Shown: positions 26,706 through 35,626, numbered from the stretch's first letter. The stretch is DNA of 56,849 bases from Rhodoferax sp. (GCA_031291295.1 JARLJI010000255.1:1-56849); one strand, 5' to 3'. The notes: generated from the letters alone by a model not told the origin. Program-made: numbers and translations.

Positions 26706-29636
26706 CTACCCGGTCTTGCGCCTTCCCCTGGCCGGTGCGGCCGGCAGCAGGCTGGTGTAGCGCTGGTACAGCTCGAACAAAAAGGCCACGCGCTCGGCGT
26801 CGGACTTGTAGATCTTCCTGCCACCACTGGGCTCGTAGGCCTTGTCCACGGCGGCGTCGAGCTTCTGGTGGGCGCGCAGCAGCTCGGGCGGCATGCTCAA
26901 GGGGTCGTAGAGATCGGCCAACGTCGCGGGGTGTTCGCCGGCCTGGAACTTCGCGCGCGCGTCGAGCACCGCCTGTGCTGCAGTTTCGATAGCTGACTGT
27001 GCATGTCCTGTATGGGCTGGAGGCCGATTTAACTCTGAATGTGATTTGAGATCGGGCCATGGGAAGTTGTTGTAGACGATGTCCTTGGAATAGCGATAGC
27101 GGCTTTCCAGCCGGCCACAGGTGGCGCGCACCCAAGCGTTGTGCATCGTGCTGGAAAGGATGCCGAAGTGAAAAACGGTGGCATGTGGAATCAGGAAAAG
27201 CAAGTCGCTGGCGAGCGTTGACGGCTCTTCGAAGCCGATCGGCACAAACGCGCGTTTTTCTGATGACACCTTGGCAACAGCACAGTAAGTTCCCTCCGGC
27301 ATGTTCTGGACGTGGAACCGCGTTGGCGTAGCGGCAAGCTTCTGCGTAGGGGCGCTCCTGCTGGCCAGCCGAAACGTTTTGACTGCTTGCACTCGCTTCA
27401 TCGCCTCGGGCATCGCGCGCAGTTCGGCAGGCGGACAATCGCCCAGCCACAGGCACCAGCGTTCGTAACCGTTGATGAGTTCGTCGGCGCCCAGCCAGCG
27501 GCGAAACCATTTGGCGCTGGCGGGCTCGCGCACGATGAAAGCGTCGCGCTCTTGCGTGGTGAACAGGTAGTTGCCATCGTCGATCGGCTTGTTGCCGATG
27601 CCGATTTCCGGCACGTCGCAAATCGGCGACGAGCGGCGCGGCAGCACCACATCGGGCGCATCGACCAAGTAGGGGTTGATGTTGGCCGCCGGCACGGCGT
27701 GCGGCTCGCCCTTGATGTCGTCGTACTCGTAAATCACCTTGCCCGGCCGGTCTTCCAGCCCGAAGCCGATGATCACGCAGTGCACGGCGGCCTTGCCGCG
27801 CGCTTCGTTGTTCCAGCTGAAGGTGCGGTGCGCAAAGTGGATGTGCAGGCCCTGCGCCAGCAGCCAGCCCCACAGCACACCGACCTGCTCACCCTGCGTG
27901 ATGCTGTTGGTGGACACGAAGGCGCAACGGGTCACGCTCCGAGGCGTGGGCGGGGCAGACGTTGGGGGCGACATTAAAAAGTCCGAAGGACGCGGAGCAC
28001 CCGGCGTCTGCCCCGCCCGCGCCTCGGAGCCGGCTTCGACAAGCTCAGCCCGAACGGATTTCAGGTAATTCGCCGCCTTCACGTACCAGGCCGCGACAAA
28101 GTCCAGCAGCCCCGCGTTCTCGATGCCGGCGAACACGGCGCGCGTGTCCTCGCGCTGCGCATCGTTCATGAACTTGGCGCCCACGAACGGCGGATTCCCC
28201 AGCACGAAGCTGCAGCGCTGCGCCGGCAACACCTCGTTCCAGTCGAGCCTGAGCGCATTGCCATGCACGATGTGCGGGCTGGTGCGCAGCGGAATGCGCG
28301 CAAAGTACAGGCCGAACTCCTCGCTCACGCGCAGGTTCATCTGATGGTCCATCAACCACATCGCCACCTGCGCGATCTGCGCCGGGAACTCCTCGATCTC
28401 GATGCCATTGAACTGGTCCACGTCGATGCGGATGAGCTGGTGCACATCCACCGTCAACTGCCCCGCCGTATCGCTGGCGCGCAGCACGGCCAGCTCCAGC
28501 GCGCGCAGCTCGCGGTAGCTGATGACCAGAAAATTTCCGCAGCCACAGGCCGGGTCGAAAAACGTCAGCGTGCGCAGCTTCTTGTGGAACTCGAAGAGAC
28601 GGTTGCGGTTGCTCTTGACCTTGTCGAACTCGGCCCACAGCGCGTCCAGGAACAGCGGCTTGATGAGCTTGAGGATGTTCTCCTCAGACGTGTAGTGCGC
28701 GCCCAGGTTGCGCCGCGCCTTCTCGTCCATGATGCTCTGGAACAGACTGCCGAAAATGGCCGGGCTGATGGCCGACCAGTCGAGCGCACAGGCGTCGAGC
28801 AGCGCCTCGCGCATGGCGGCGGTGAAGTCGGCCATGGGCAGCGGCTCTTCGAACAGCCGGCCGTTGACATAGGGGAAAGCGGCAAGCTGCTCATCGAGCG
28901 CGCTGCTGCGTTTGGCATCGTCGGTGTTGAGCACCTGGCACAACTGGGCCAGGCGCGAGCCCAGATCGGAACCATCGGGCGAGGTGCGCTCTTCAATGAA
29001 GGTGCGAAACGACTGCGCGGGCTGGAAGATGCCGGTGTCGTCGGCGAACAGGCAAAACAGCAGGCGCACCAGCAGCACTTCAAGCGGGTGGCCGGTGTAG
29101 CCGCTGGCCTTGAGCGCATCGTGCAGCCGCCCCATGCGCTCGGCGGCCCGGATGTTGACGGGATCCTGCGGCTTGATCTCCAGCGCCTTGTAGCCCGCCA
29201 CAAAGCCGAATAGCTTGATGTGCTTGTGCAGATCTCTCAAAGAGAACTCGAACGTCTCGCCGGTGGCGAGCCGGTGCACCGAGAAACGCGCAAAGTCGCA
29301 CACGATGACGAGCTGCGGCAGGTCGCGCTCGGCGATGCCGGGGAAGTACGAGAGCGCCTGCGCGAGCGCGGCATCCAGATTTTTGCCGCGCGACTTCTGC
29401 TCGACCAGCAACATGCCGGGCCAGAACAGGTCGATGAAGCCGTCCACCCGGGCATAGTCGCCGCGCAGCTTCCTGACGGCGTGCTCGAAGGTGGCAACGC
29501 GTTTGTCGGTGATGCCGAAGATCTCGAAGAAGGCGATCCAGAACGGCTTGGCCTGGCTGTCCTCGTGGGCGGCGTCGGCCCAGGTGCGGCTGAAGGTCAG
29601 CGCGCGGGATTTGATTTCGTTCCAGCTTAGAGGCAC
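26706..29636 (-). CDS. MmeI-like type IIL/IIG restriction-modification enzyme (fused endonuclease and DNA adenine methyltransferase)
   Basis: A 976-aa single-chain restriction-modification enzyme. The N-terminal nuclease has D69-x9-E79-Q-K81 (IDLFWPG...VEQKS), the same spacing as reported for MmeI. The methyltransferase has motif I DPACGCGNFL (361-370) and motif IV NPPF (481-484). The target-recognition region follows (about 640-870). GTG start, with GGGGGAAG upstream inside hepT. Anomaly: residues about 527-570 (RAELVEA... to ...PPTPRSV) interrupt the usual run from WYVKAANYL to CAFVSTNSITQGEQ and are encoded by a palindromic mobile-type element (27927-28058). A second repeat copy encodes residues about 869-887. 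The reading frame is kept throughout. Third gene of an apparent mntA-hepT operon. Confidence 0.9.
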   Translation of the reverse strand: MPLSWNEIKSRALTFSRTWADAAHEDSQAKPFWIAFFEIFGITDKRVATFEHAVRKLRGDYARVDGFIDLFWPGMLLVEQKSRGKNLDAALAQALSYFPGIAERDLPQLVIVCDFARFSVHRLATGETFEFSLRDLHKHIKLFGFVAGYKALEIKPQDPVNIRAAERMGRLHDALKASGYTGHPLEVLLVRLLFCLFADDTGIFQPAQSFRTFIEERTSPDGSDLGSRLAQLCQVLNTDDAKRSSALDEQLAAFPYVNGRLFEEPLPMADFTAAMREALLDACALDWSAISPAIFGSLFQSIMDEKARRNLGAHYTSEENILKLIKPLFLDALWAEFDKVKSNRNRLFEFHKKLRTLTFFDPACGCGNFLVISYRELRALELAVLRASDTAGQLTVDVHQLIRIDVDQFNGIEIEEFPAQIAQVAMWLMDHQMNLRVSEEFGLYFARIPLRTSPHIVHGNALRLDWNEVLPAQRCSFVLGNPPFVGAKFMNDAQREDTRAVFAGIENAGLLDFVAAWYVKAANYLKSVRAELVEAGSEARAGQTPGAPRPSDFLMSPPTSAPPTPRSVTRCAFVSTNSITQGEQVGVLWGWLLAQGLHIHFAHRTFSWNNEARGKAAVHCVIIGFGLEDRPGKVIYEYDDIKGEPHAVPAANINPYLVDAPDVVLPRRSSPICDVPEIGIGNKPIDDGNYLFTTQERDAFIVREPASAKWFRRWLGADELINGYERWCLWLGDCPPAELRAMPEAMKRVQAVKTFRLASRSAPTQKLAATPTRFHVQNMPEGTYCAVAKVSSEKRAFVPIGFEEPSTLASDLLFLIPHATVFHFGILSSTMHNAWVRATCGRLESRYRYSKDIVYNNFPWPDLKSHSELNRPPAHTGHAQSAIETAAQAVLDARAKFQAGEHPATLADLYDPLSMPPELLRAHQKLDAAVDKAYEPSGGRKIYKSDAERVAFLFELYQRYTSLLPAAPARGRRKTG
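26977..27031 (+). repeat. Interspersed repeat (17-nt core plus tail), copy in the MmeI-like gene
   Basis: Core GCTGCAGTTTCGATAGC (26977-26993), then a tail ending GGGCTGGAGGCCGATTT. The tail aligns with that of the copy at 43761-43809 at roughly 25 of 32 positions by eye. It is read in frame as SELNRPPAHTGHAQSAIETAA in outline. Confidence 0.7.
27927..28058. mobile_element. MITE-like palindromic element inserted in frame in the MmeI-like gene
   Basis: Inverted arms 27936-27961 and 28005-28030 (26 nt, one mismatch) enclose a 43-nt centre holding a smaller palindrome GTCCGAAGGAC. Directly adjacent at 28031-28058 is a second repeat type, CTTCGACAAGCTCAGCCCGA, which I recall as a very common proteobacterial interspersed repeat. 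No transposase is encoded, so it would have to move in trans. The segment adds about 44 codons without a stop. Confidence 0.78.
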
Positions 29637-29639
29637 GGC

Positions 29640-29990
29640 TCAGGCTTCCCCCAGCTCTTGCAGCAGTGCCTGTGCGCAGGCAAGCAGCGCGGGGAGTGAA
29701 TCCTGAATGATGTTCCAGACGGTGTTGTGGTTCACCACGGCGTAACCGTGGATAAGCTGGTTTCGAAAGGCAACGATCTGCGGCAGATGGGGCACGCGCC
29801 CGGCCAGCGCCGCGTCCAGCTTGGCCAACTGACTGAGGGCTTCGCCGATGATTTCAAACTTGCGCTCTACAGCCGCCTGCGCCATGTCATTGGCAGCATA
29901 GGCGGCGGCATCCATGCCGGCTGTGAAGCCCTGGATGGCCAGAGCCGACTCACGCACATCCCACAAAAAGGCGCGCGGGTCACGCTGCAT
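29640..29990 (-). CDS. hepT: HepT-family toxin (HEPN ribonuclease)
   Basis: A 116-aa all-helical HEPN protein. The catalytic R-x4-H-x-Y motif is present as RNQLIHGY near residue 85, intact. The start is the ATG at 29990, which overlaps the 3' end of mntA by 11 nt. In characterised pairs, MntA adds AMP to the Tyr of this motif and silences the toxin. The stop is 3 nt before the GTG start of the MmeI-like gene. Preceding in-frame sequence to 30311 is a shadow of mntA. Confidence 0.9.
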   Translation of the reverse strand: MQRDPRAFLWDVRESALAIQGFTAGMDAAAYAANDMAQAAVERKFEIIGEALSQLAKLDAALAGRVPHLPQIVAFRNQLIHGYAVVNHNTVWNIIQDSLPALLACAQALLQELGEA

Positions 29991-30288
29991 AGACTGCTTC
30001 GCGGTTGCGATTGATGCCGGCCAGCACGTAGGGGTTGCGCACGGCGCTGGGTTCCACAAGATCGACACCGCGCCCCAACAGTTGCTCCAACGCAGTTTTA
30101 GCGCCGAAAAACTCGTCCAATCCAGTGGGGGCGCCTGACGCGAACTCCACCAAAAAATCCACGTCGCTGCTGATGGGGTTGAAGTCATCCGCACGCGCTG
30201 CGGAGCCGAACACCTCCAGCCGGCTGATGCGGTAACGCTGGCAGATGGCGGAAATGCCGGAGCGGTGTTGGGCAATGACGGGATGCAT
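29980..30288 (-). CDS. mntA: MntA-family antitoxin (minimal nucleotidyltransferase)
   Basis: A 102-aa minimal nucleotidyltransferase. The motif GSAARADDFNPISSDVDFLV has the GS and DxD catalytic elements, with 12 residues between GS and the first Asp rather than the canonical 10. It acts as antitoxin by AMPylating HepT in known systems. First gene of the mntA-hepT-MmeI-like operon. Confidence 0.9.
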   Translation of the reverse strand: MHPVIAQHRSGISAICQRYRISRLEVFGSAARADDFNPISSDVDFLVEFASGAPTGLDEFFGAKTALEQLLGRGVDLVEPSAVRNPYVLAGINRNREAVYAA

Positions 30289-30367
30289 GGACGTCTTTCT
30301 GGACCTTTCAAACCATTATCTTAGGAAACCCGGTCATGCAGGCGCCGACCAGCGACGCTCGACCGCG

Positions 30368-31168
30368 CTACCCATGCGCCATGTGGCTCGCCGCCGTGAC
30401 CAGCGCAATGCCCAGCAGCAGCCAGGCAATCTGCGCGGCGGTGCGCCCGGCGCTCTGGCGTATTTGCAGCTGGGGAATCAGGTCGGCCAGCGCCACGTAG
30501 ATGAAGCTGCTGGCAGCCACCACCAGGAAGTACGGCAGGAAGTCGTGCAGCTGCGCCACCAGCCAGAAGCCGATCAGGCCGCCGATGGCGGTCGCCGCGC
30601 CGGCGAGCGAGACCTTGATGAACGCCAGGCGGCGGGTGTTGGTGCCCTGGCGCAGCACCATGAGGTCGCCCATGTGGTGCGGCACTTCGTGCACCAGCAC
30701 GGCCAGCGCGGTGAGCGCGCCTAGGCGCAGGTCGGCCGAGAAAGCAGAGGCGATCAGCACGCCGTCGCCAAAGCAGTGCACGCTGTCGCCCGTAAGCACG
30801 GCCCAACTGCCAGTGCGCGGCGGAAAGTGATGGTGTGCGTGACCATGGTCATTCGCGTGGTCATGACCCGCGTGGCCACTGTCTTCGTGGTGATGTTCGT
30901 GCCCGTGGTGCCAGAGTTCGGCCTTGTCGAGCAAAAAGAAGAACACCAGGCCGGTGAGCAGCGTCATGAACAGATGCTGGGGACTGACCTGGCTCTCGAA
31001 CGCCTCGGGCAACAGGTGCATGAAGGCGGTGGCCAGCAGGGCTCCGGCGGCCAGGCTGAGCATGTGCTGGGTGTAGCGCGCCAGCGCGCCAAAACTCAGG
31101 GCGGCGGCGAGCCACACACTGCCGATGCCGGCGGCCAGCGTGCCAAGCAAGATTGCTATCAAAGTCAT
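30368..31168 (-). CDS. ZIP-family divalent metal transporter
   Basis: A 266-aa inner-membrane transporter, probably for Zn(II) or a similar ion, with eight hydrophobic segments. A long cytoplasmic His-rich loop (WHHGHEHHHEDSGHAGHDH, about 86-115) lies between TM3 and TM4. The metal-site helices are HCFGDG (TM4) and HEVPHHMGD (TM5). The usual HNFxDG Asn of TM4 is replaced by Cys. The start codon lies inside a repeat core (31155-31171), with no obvious ribosome-binding site upstream. Monocistronic. Confidence 0.92.
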   Translation of the reverse strand: MTLIAILLGTLAAGIGSVWLAAALSFGALARYTQHMLSLAAGALLATAFMHLLPEAFESQVSPQHLFMTLLTGLVFFFLLDKAELWHHGHEHHHEDSGHAGHDHANDHGHAHHHFPPRTGSWAVLTGDSVHCFGDGVLIASAFSADLRLGALTALAVLVHEVPHHMGDLMVLRQGTNTRRLAFIKVSLAGAATAIGGLIGFWLVAQLHDFLPYFLVVAASSFIYVALADLIPQLQIRQSAGRTAAQIAWLLLGIALVTAASHMAHG

Positions 31169-31206
31169 AGCTATACGTGCCCGACCATCAAGGGCCAGGC
31201 GCCTGA
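31155..31206 (+). repeat. Interspersed repeat (17-nt core plus tail), copy at the ZIP start
   Basis: Core GCTATCAAAGTCATAGC (31155-31171), then a tail through GGGCCAGGCGCCTGAAAGG. It covers the ZIP start codon (31166-31168) and its 5' untranslated region. It is the only long copy that is mainly intergenic. Confidence 0.7.
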
Positions 31207-31216
31207 AAGGTTAATA

Positions 31217-31240
31217 GAAAAGCCGCCCCACCGGGCGGCC
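31217..31240 (-). terminator. Intrinsic terminator of the dienelactone hydrolase remnant
   Basis: Stem GCCGCCC (31222-31228) with GGGCGGC (31233-31239), loop CACC. Read on the minus strand it is followed by a T run. It lies 6 nt past the stop of the remnant gene, so the original 3' end is preserved. Confidence 0.75.
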
Positions 31241-31245
31241 GGCAA

Positions 31246-31539
31246 TCAAGCCACACCGTTCGCCTTGAACCAGGCCAGGCAGCGCTTCCAGCCGTTTTCG
31301 GCCGCGGACTGGCGGTAGCTGGCGCGGTAGTCGGCATGAAAGGCGTGCGACGCTTCAGGATAGACCACGAACTGCGAGGCTCTGGACGCGGCATTGCCCG
31401 TGGCCAGAACGGCTTTCATCTTATCAAGCGTGTCAAGGGGGATGCCGGTGGGCGTGGGCAAAACAGACGCCAGTTTAAGCAAAATCTCCTTCAGAATCCC
31501 TTCATGTAGCGGCCCTATACTGTTTCGCTCCAATCCCAT
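31246..31539 (-). pseudogene. Dienelactone hydrolase (carboxymethylenebutenolidase), C-terminal remnant
   Basis: Only the last 70 or so residues of the family are present (about residues 30-97 of a 97-codon frame): LDTLDKMKAVLATGNAASRA, then FVVYPEASHAFHADYRASYR, which carries the catalytic His (SHAFHADY). The nucleophile Cys/Ser loop and catalytic Asp are missing, and the first 30 residues do not resemble the family. Full-length enzymes are about 230-290 aa. The 5' part was deleted or replaced before the patatin gene at 31558. A real but shortened product is possible; activity is not. Confidence 0.8.
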
Positions 31540-31557
31540 TCAGATCGAAATACGCAC

Positions 31558-32772
31558 GTGGCTACACCGGCAAAACCAGCAAGAAAATCGGCCCCTAAAC
31601 CCGAGCCCCGCGTCAAAGAGGAACTCTGCACCCTGGTGCTGCAAGGCGGCGGCGCACTGGGCGCCTACCAGGCGGGAGTTTACGAGGCCATGGACGCGCA
31701 TGGCCTGCGCCCCCACTGGGTGGCCGGGGTGTCGATCGGGGCCATCAACGCCGCCATCATCGCCGGCAACCCGCCCGAGCGGCGCGTGGCGCGGCTGCGC
31801 GAGTTCTGGGACGGCGTGTCGTCGCAGCTGAAGTTCGTCGACATGCCCAAAAGCTTTGGCACCGAAGCGCGGGAAATGTTGAACGAGTCGCGCGCCGCCA
31901 TGGTGGCCGCGCTGGGTGTGCCGGGGTTTTTTACGCCGCGGTTCCTCCCCGCGCCGTTTCAAACGCCGGGCACGCGCGCGGCTCTGAGCTACTACGACAC
32001 GGCGCCGCTGCAACACACGCTCGAACGGTTGATCGACTTCGACCTGATCAACACCACGGACCCGCGCCACAAGGTGCGCCTGTCGGTGGGCGCGGTCAAC
32101 GTGACCACCGGCAATTTCCGCTACTTCGATTCAACCGACCCGGATCGGCACGGTCCCATAGGCCCGCGCCACATCATGGCCAGCGGCGCGCTGCCGCCGG
32201 GGTTTCCGCCGATCGAGATCGACGGCGAGTTTTACTGGGATGGCGGCCTGGTATCGAACACGCCGCTGCAATACGTGATCGACCAGCCACGCGCGCACGA
32301 CATGCTGGTGCTGCAGGTGGACCTGTTCAGCGCCAGGGGCCGGCTGCCGCGCAATTTGGGCGAGGTGATTGAGCGCGAAAAGGACATCCGCTTTGCCAGC
32401 CGCACGCGGCTCAACACCGACCTGGTGGCGGCACAACAAATGCTGAGCGCCGCGGCACAGCGGCTGGCCGCCAAATTGCCGCCCAAAATGGCCGACGACC
32501 CCGACTTGAAAGAGCTGTTGAACGCGGGCTCGCCCGATGCCGTCACCATCCTGCACCTGATCCATCGCAGCAAGCACTACGAGACGCAGTCCAAGGACTA
32601 CGAGTTTTCACGCCAGAGCATGCTGGAGCACTGGGCCGCAGGTCAGGGCGACGTTCAGACCAGCCTGGCCAGCCCGCAATGGGCGTCGCGCCGCAGGCTG
32701 CCAGCCGGCATTACCGTGCTGGACCTGACTCCACCGACGAAAATCCACAACCATCACAAGGTAGCCCGATGA
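31558..32772 (+). CDS. Patatin-like phospholipase family protein (with DUF3734-type C-terminus)
   Basis: A 404-aa hydrolase with a Ser-Asp dyad. The oxyanion loop [11 protein letters not shown] is at about 25-35, the nucleophile elbow GVSIGAIN at about 57-64 (Ser), and the catalytic Asp in [10 protein letters not shown] near residue 225. The C-terminal 160 residues are the DUF3734 extension common to beta-proteobacterial homologues. GTG start. Its stop overlaps the acetoacetate decarboxylase start (ATGA at 32769-32772), so it may deliver or regulate 3-hydroxyacid/PHB metabolism in this operon. Confidence 0.9.
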   Translation: MATPAKPARKSAPKPEPRVKEELCTLVLQGGGALGAYQAGVYEAMDAHGLRPHWVAGVSIGAINAAIIAGNPPERRVARLREFWDGVSSQLKFVDMPKSFGTEAREMLNESRAAMVAALGVPGFFTPRFLPAPFQTPGTRAALSYYDTAPLQHTLERLIDFDLINTTDPRHKVRLSVGAVNVTTGNFRYFDSTDPDRHGPIGPRHIMASGALPPGFPPIEIDGEFYWDGGLVSNTPLQYVIDQPRAHDMLVLQVDLFSARGRLPRNLGEVIEREKDIRFASRTRLNTDLVAAQQMLSAAAQRLAAKLPPKMADDPDLKELLNAGSPDAVTILHLIHRSKHYETQSKDYEFSRQSMLEHWAAGQGDVQTSLASPQWASRRRLPAGITVLDLTPPTKIHNHHKVAR

Positions 32773-33509
32773 AAATCGACGACGTGCGCAAGAACGCCTT
32801 TTCGATGCCGCTCACCAGCCCGATCTACCCGCCGGGTCCGTACCGCTTCATCAACCGCGAGTACCTGATCATCACCTACCGCACCGACCCCGAGGCGCTG
32901 CGCGCCGTGGTGCCGGAGCCGCTCACCATCGACGAGCCGCTGGTCAAGTTCGAATTCATCCGCATGCCGGATTCCACCGGCTTTGGCGACTACACCGAGT
33001 CGGGCCAGGTGATCCCGGTGAAGCTCGGCGGTGTGGCGGGCGGCTATTCGCACTCGATGTACCTGAACGACGACGCGCCGATTGCCGGTGGCCGCGAGAT
33101 CTGGGGGTTTCCCAAGAAACTCGCGTCGCCTTCCCTGGCAGTGGACAAGGATGTGCTGGTCGGCACGCTGGACTATGGCGCGATTCGCGTGGCCACGGCG
33201 ACCATGGGCTACAAGCACCGCACGCTCGACACCGCGCCGGTGCTTGCCGGCATGCTGGCCCCGAACTACCTGCTCAAGATCATTCCGCACGTGGACGGCA
33301 CAGCGCGCATTTGCGAACTGGTGCAATACGAGTTGCAGGGTGTCACGGTCAAGGGCGCCTGGTCGGGCCCGGCCGCACTCGAGCTGTTCCAGCACGCGCT
33401 GGCCCCCGTCGCCGGTTTGCCAGTGCTGGAGGTGGTATCTAGCGTGCACATCCTGGCCGACCTGACGCTGGGCCTGGGCCGCGTGGTGCACGATTATTTG
33501 GCTGACTGA
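32769..33509 (+). CDS. adc: Acetoacetate decarboxylase
   Basis: Decarboxylates acetoacetate to acetone and CO2 through a Schiff base. The 246-aa protein has the active-site Lys in [14 protein letters not shown], with acidic partners in [22 protein letters not shown]. The start is the ATG at 32769, overlapping the patatin stop. Followed 21 nt later by 3-hydroxybutyrate dehydrogenase, so the operon handles 3-hydroxybutyrate and acetoacetate. Confidence 0.94.
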   Translation: MKIDDVRKNAFSMPLTSPIYPPGPYRFINREYLIITYRTDPEALRAVVPEPLTIDEPLVKFEFIRMPDSTGFGDYTESGQVIPVKLGGVAGGYSHSMYLNDDAPIAGGREIWGFPKKLASPSLAVDKDVLVGTLDYGAIRVATATMGYKHRTLDTAPVLAGMLAPNYLLKIIPHVDGTARICELVQYELQGVTVKGAWSGPAALELFQHALAPVAGLPVLEVVSSVHILADLTLGLGRVVHDYLAD

Positions 33510-33530
33510 TTTTTTATAAAGGACGAAACC

Positions 33531-34313
33531 ATGAAGATGCAAGACAAGATCGCCATCGTGACCGGCTCCGCCGCCGGCATCGGCAAGGAAATCGCCATCA
33601 CCTACGCGCGCGAAGGCGCCAAAGTGGTGATCGCCGACATGAACAAGGATGCGGCCGAAGCCACTGCGCAAGAGCTGCGCAGCAACGGCGCGCAGGCCAT
33701 GAGCGTGGCCATGGACGTGACCGATGAGGCCGCCGTCAACGCCGGCGTAGCCGAAGTCGTTACGGCCTGGGGCGGCGTGGACGTGCTGGTGAGCAATGCC
33801 GGCATCCAGATCGTGCATCCCCTGGAAGAGTTCACGCTGGCGGAATGGAAAAAAATGCTGGCCATCCACCTGGACGGCGCGTTCCTGACGACCAAGGCCT
33901 GCCTGCCGCACATGTACGCCAGCGGGCGCGGCGGCAGCGTGATCTTCATGGGCTCGGTGCACTCCAAGGAGGCCTCCATGCTCAAGGCGCCGTATGTGAC
34001 CGCCAAGCACGGCCTGATCGGCCTGGCCAAGGTCATTGCCAAGGAAGGTGCCAAGCATGGCGTGCGCGCCAACGTGATCTGCCCGGGCTTCGTGCGCACC
34101 GCGCTGGTGGAAAAGCAGATTCCCGAGCAGGCCAAGACGCTGGGGATCAGCGAGGCTGAAGTGATCAAGAACGTGATGCTGAAAGAAACGGTGGACGGCG
34201 AGTTCACCACCGTGCAGGACGTGGCCGAGGTGGCGCTGCTGTTTGCCTCGTTCCCGAGCAATGCGCTCACCGGCCAGTCGCTGGTCGTGAGCCACGGCTG
34301 GTTCATGCAGTAA
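33531..34313 (+). CDS. bdhA: 3-hydroxybutyrate dehydrogenase
   Basis: An SDR-family enzyme of 260 aa interconverting 3-hydroxybutyrate and acetoacetate with NAD. It has the cofactor loop TGSAAGIG (about 11-18), NAG (about 90), catalytic Ser in FMGSVHS, and YVTAKHG (Tyr-x3-Lys, about 155-159). [21 protein letters not shown] is characteristic of BdhA. AAAGGACGAAACC precedes the ATG. It probably works with the PHA genes at 49-52 kb in reserve mobilisation. Confidence 0.93.
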   Translation: MKMQDKIAIVTGSAAGIGKEIAITYAREGAKVVIADMNKDAAEATAQELRSNGAQAMSVAMDVTDEAAVNAGVAEVVTAWGGVDVLVSNAGIQIVHPLEEFTLAEWKKMLAIHLDGAFLTTKACLPHMYASGRGGSVIFMGSVHSKEASMLKAPYVTAKHGLIGLAKVIAKEGAKHGVRANVICPGFVRTALVEKQIPEQAKTLGISEAEVIKNVMLKETVDGEFTTVQDVAEVALLFASFPSNALTGQSLVVSHGWFMQ

Positions 34314-35603
34314 ATGGAGCGCGACGCGGCGGACGCCGCGAGCACGCCGGTCCTGTGGTTCTTTGCCATCCTGGCCGGCGCGCTGGCGGCGGGTGCCGTC
34401 ATCGGCTTTCGCGCGCTGATCACCGGCATGGAGTGGCTGACCACGGGCCATGTCGGCAGCCTGGTGGAGGCGGCCCGGTCCTTGCCACCGTGGCACCGGG
34501 CGCTGGTCGGCTCTGTGGGCGGCCTGCTGGCCGGGCTGGCGCTGTACTGGGGCTGGCGCTGGGCCGCGCGCGGCCCGGACGGCGCGGTGAACCTCGACTA
34601 CATCGAGGCCGCACGCGCCGGCCGCGTCGACCTGAACAACCGGACCACGCTGGTGCGCAGCCTGTCGTCCCTCTTGTCGGTGAGCACCGGCGCCTCGATT
34701 GGCCGCGAAGGACCGATGGTGCAACTGGGCGCCTGGCTGGCCGCCGAGCTGGCCCACATCGCGCCGCTGTCGGCCGAGCAGCGCAGTGTGCTGCTGGTCT
34801 GCGGTATTGCCGCCGGCATCGGCTCGGCCTACCACGCGCCCGTGGCCGGCGTGGTGTTCGTGCTGGAACTCGCACTGGGCTTTCTGGCCGCCGAGACGGT
34901 GGCACCGGTCCTGATCTCCTCGGCCACGGCGGCGGTGCTGATGTTTGGTCTGGTCGATCCGGCACCGCTCTACGTGATGCCCACCGTGAACCTGGTGCCG
35001 ACCAGCCTGGGCATGGCGCTGCTCGCCGGCCTGGTGTGCGGCGGCATCGGCTGGGCCATGCTGGCCCTGGTGGACCGCGGTCGCAGCGCTTTTGGCCGCA
35101 TCCAGTCACTGCCGCTGCGCCTCGGCGCCGGCGGCGTGCTGGTGGGCCTGCTGTCGGCGTTCGTGCCGGAAGTCTGGGGCAATGGCTACAGCACCATTTC
35201 GCACTTGCTGCAAGGGGGATCGCCCTGGACCTGGGTGCTGCTGATCCTGGTCACCAAGCTGGTGGCCACGCTGCTGAGCACGGGCTCCGGCGCGATTGGT
35301 GGCATGTTCACCCCCACCCTGTTTGTCGGCGCCACCAGCGGCTACCTGATCGCGCAGGTGATGACCTTCTGGCTGCCCCTGGCCTGGGTCGGCGACCCGC
35401 GCACGCTGGCCGTGATCGGTATGGCGGCGATGCTCACGGCGGTCACCCACGCCCCATTGATGGCGATCGTGATGGTGCTGGAGATGACCAACCAGTTCCA
35501 GCTCACCGTGCCGGTCATGCTGGCCTGCGGCGTGGCGCACGCTGTCAGCACGCAATTCGGCGTCAAACCGATGTACGGCAACCCGATCGAGGCGCGCCAC
35601 TGA
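34314..35603 (+). CDS. ClC-family chloride channel/exchanger
   Basis: A 429-aa inner-membrane ClC protein without CBS domains. Selectivity-filter motifs: GREGP (STGASIGREGP, gating Glu present), AYHAPVAGVVFVLELALG at helix G/H, and GSGAIGGMFTPTLFVGA. The ATG immediately follows the bdhA stop with zero spacing, so it is likely co-translated; there is no separate ribosome site. A physiological link to 3-hydroxybutyrate oxidation is not evident. Confidence 0.92.
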   Translation: MERDAADAASTPVLWFFAILAGALAAGAVIGFRALITGMEWLTTGHVGSLVEAARSLPPWHRALVGSVGGLLAGLALYWGWRWAARGPDGAVNLDYIEAARAGRVDLNNRTTLVRSLSSLLSVSTGASIGREGPMVQLGAWLAAELAHIAPLSAEQRSVLLVCGIAAGIGSAYHAPVAGVVFVLELALGFLAAETVAPVLISSATAAVLMFGLVDPAPLYVMPTVNLVPTSLGMALLAGLVCGGIGWAMLALVDRGRSAFGRIQSLPLRLGAGGVLVGLLSAFVPEVWGNGYSTISHLLQGGSPWTWVLLILVTKLVATLLSTGSGAIGGMFTPTLFVGATSGYLIAQVMTFWLPLAWVGDPRTLAVIGMAAMLTAVTHAPLMAIVMVLEMTNQFQLTVPVMLACGVAHAVSTQFGVKPMYGNPIEARH

Positions 35604-35626
35604 GCGCCGGCGCGCCCCGATCCCGG

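Noticed and set aside
30000..30311. N-terminal extension of HepT
   Set aside because: The upstream part of the frame is the out-of-frame shadow of mntA; the HEPN domain begins at the ATG at 29990.
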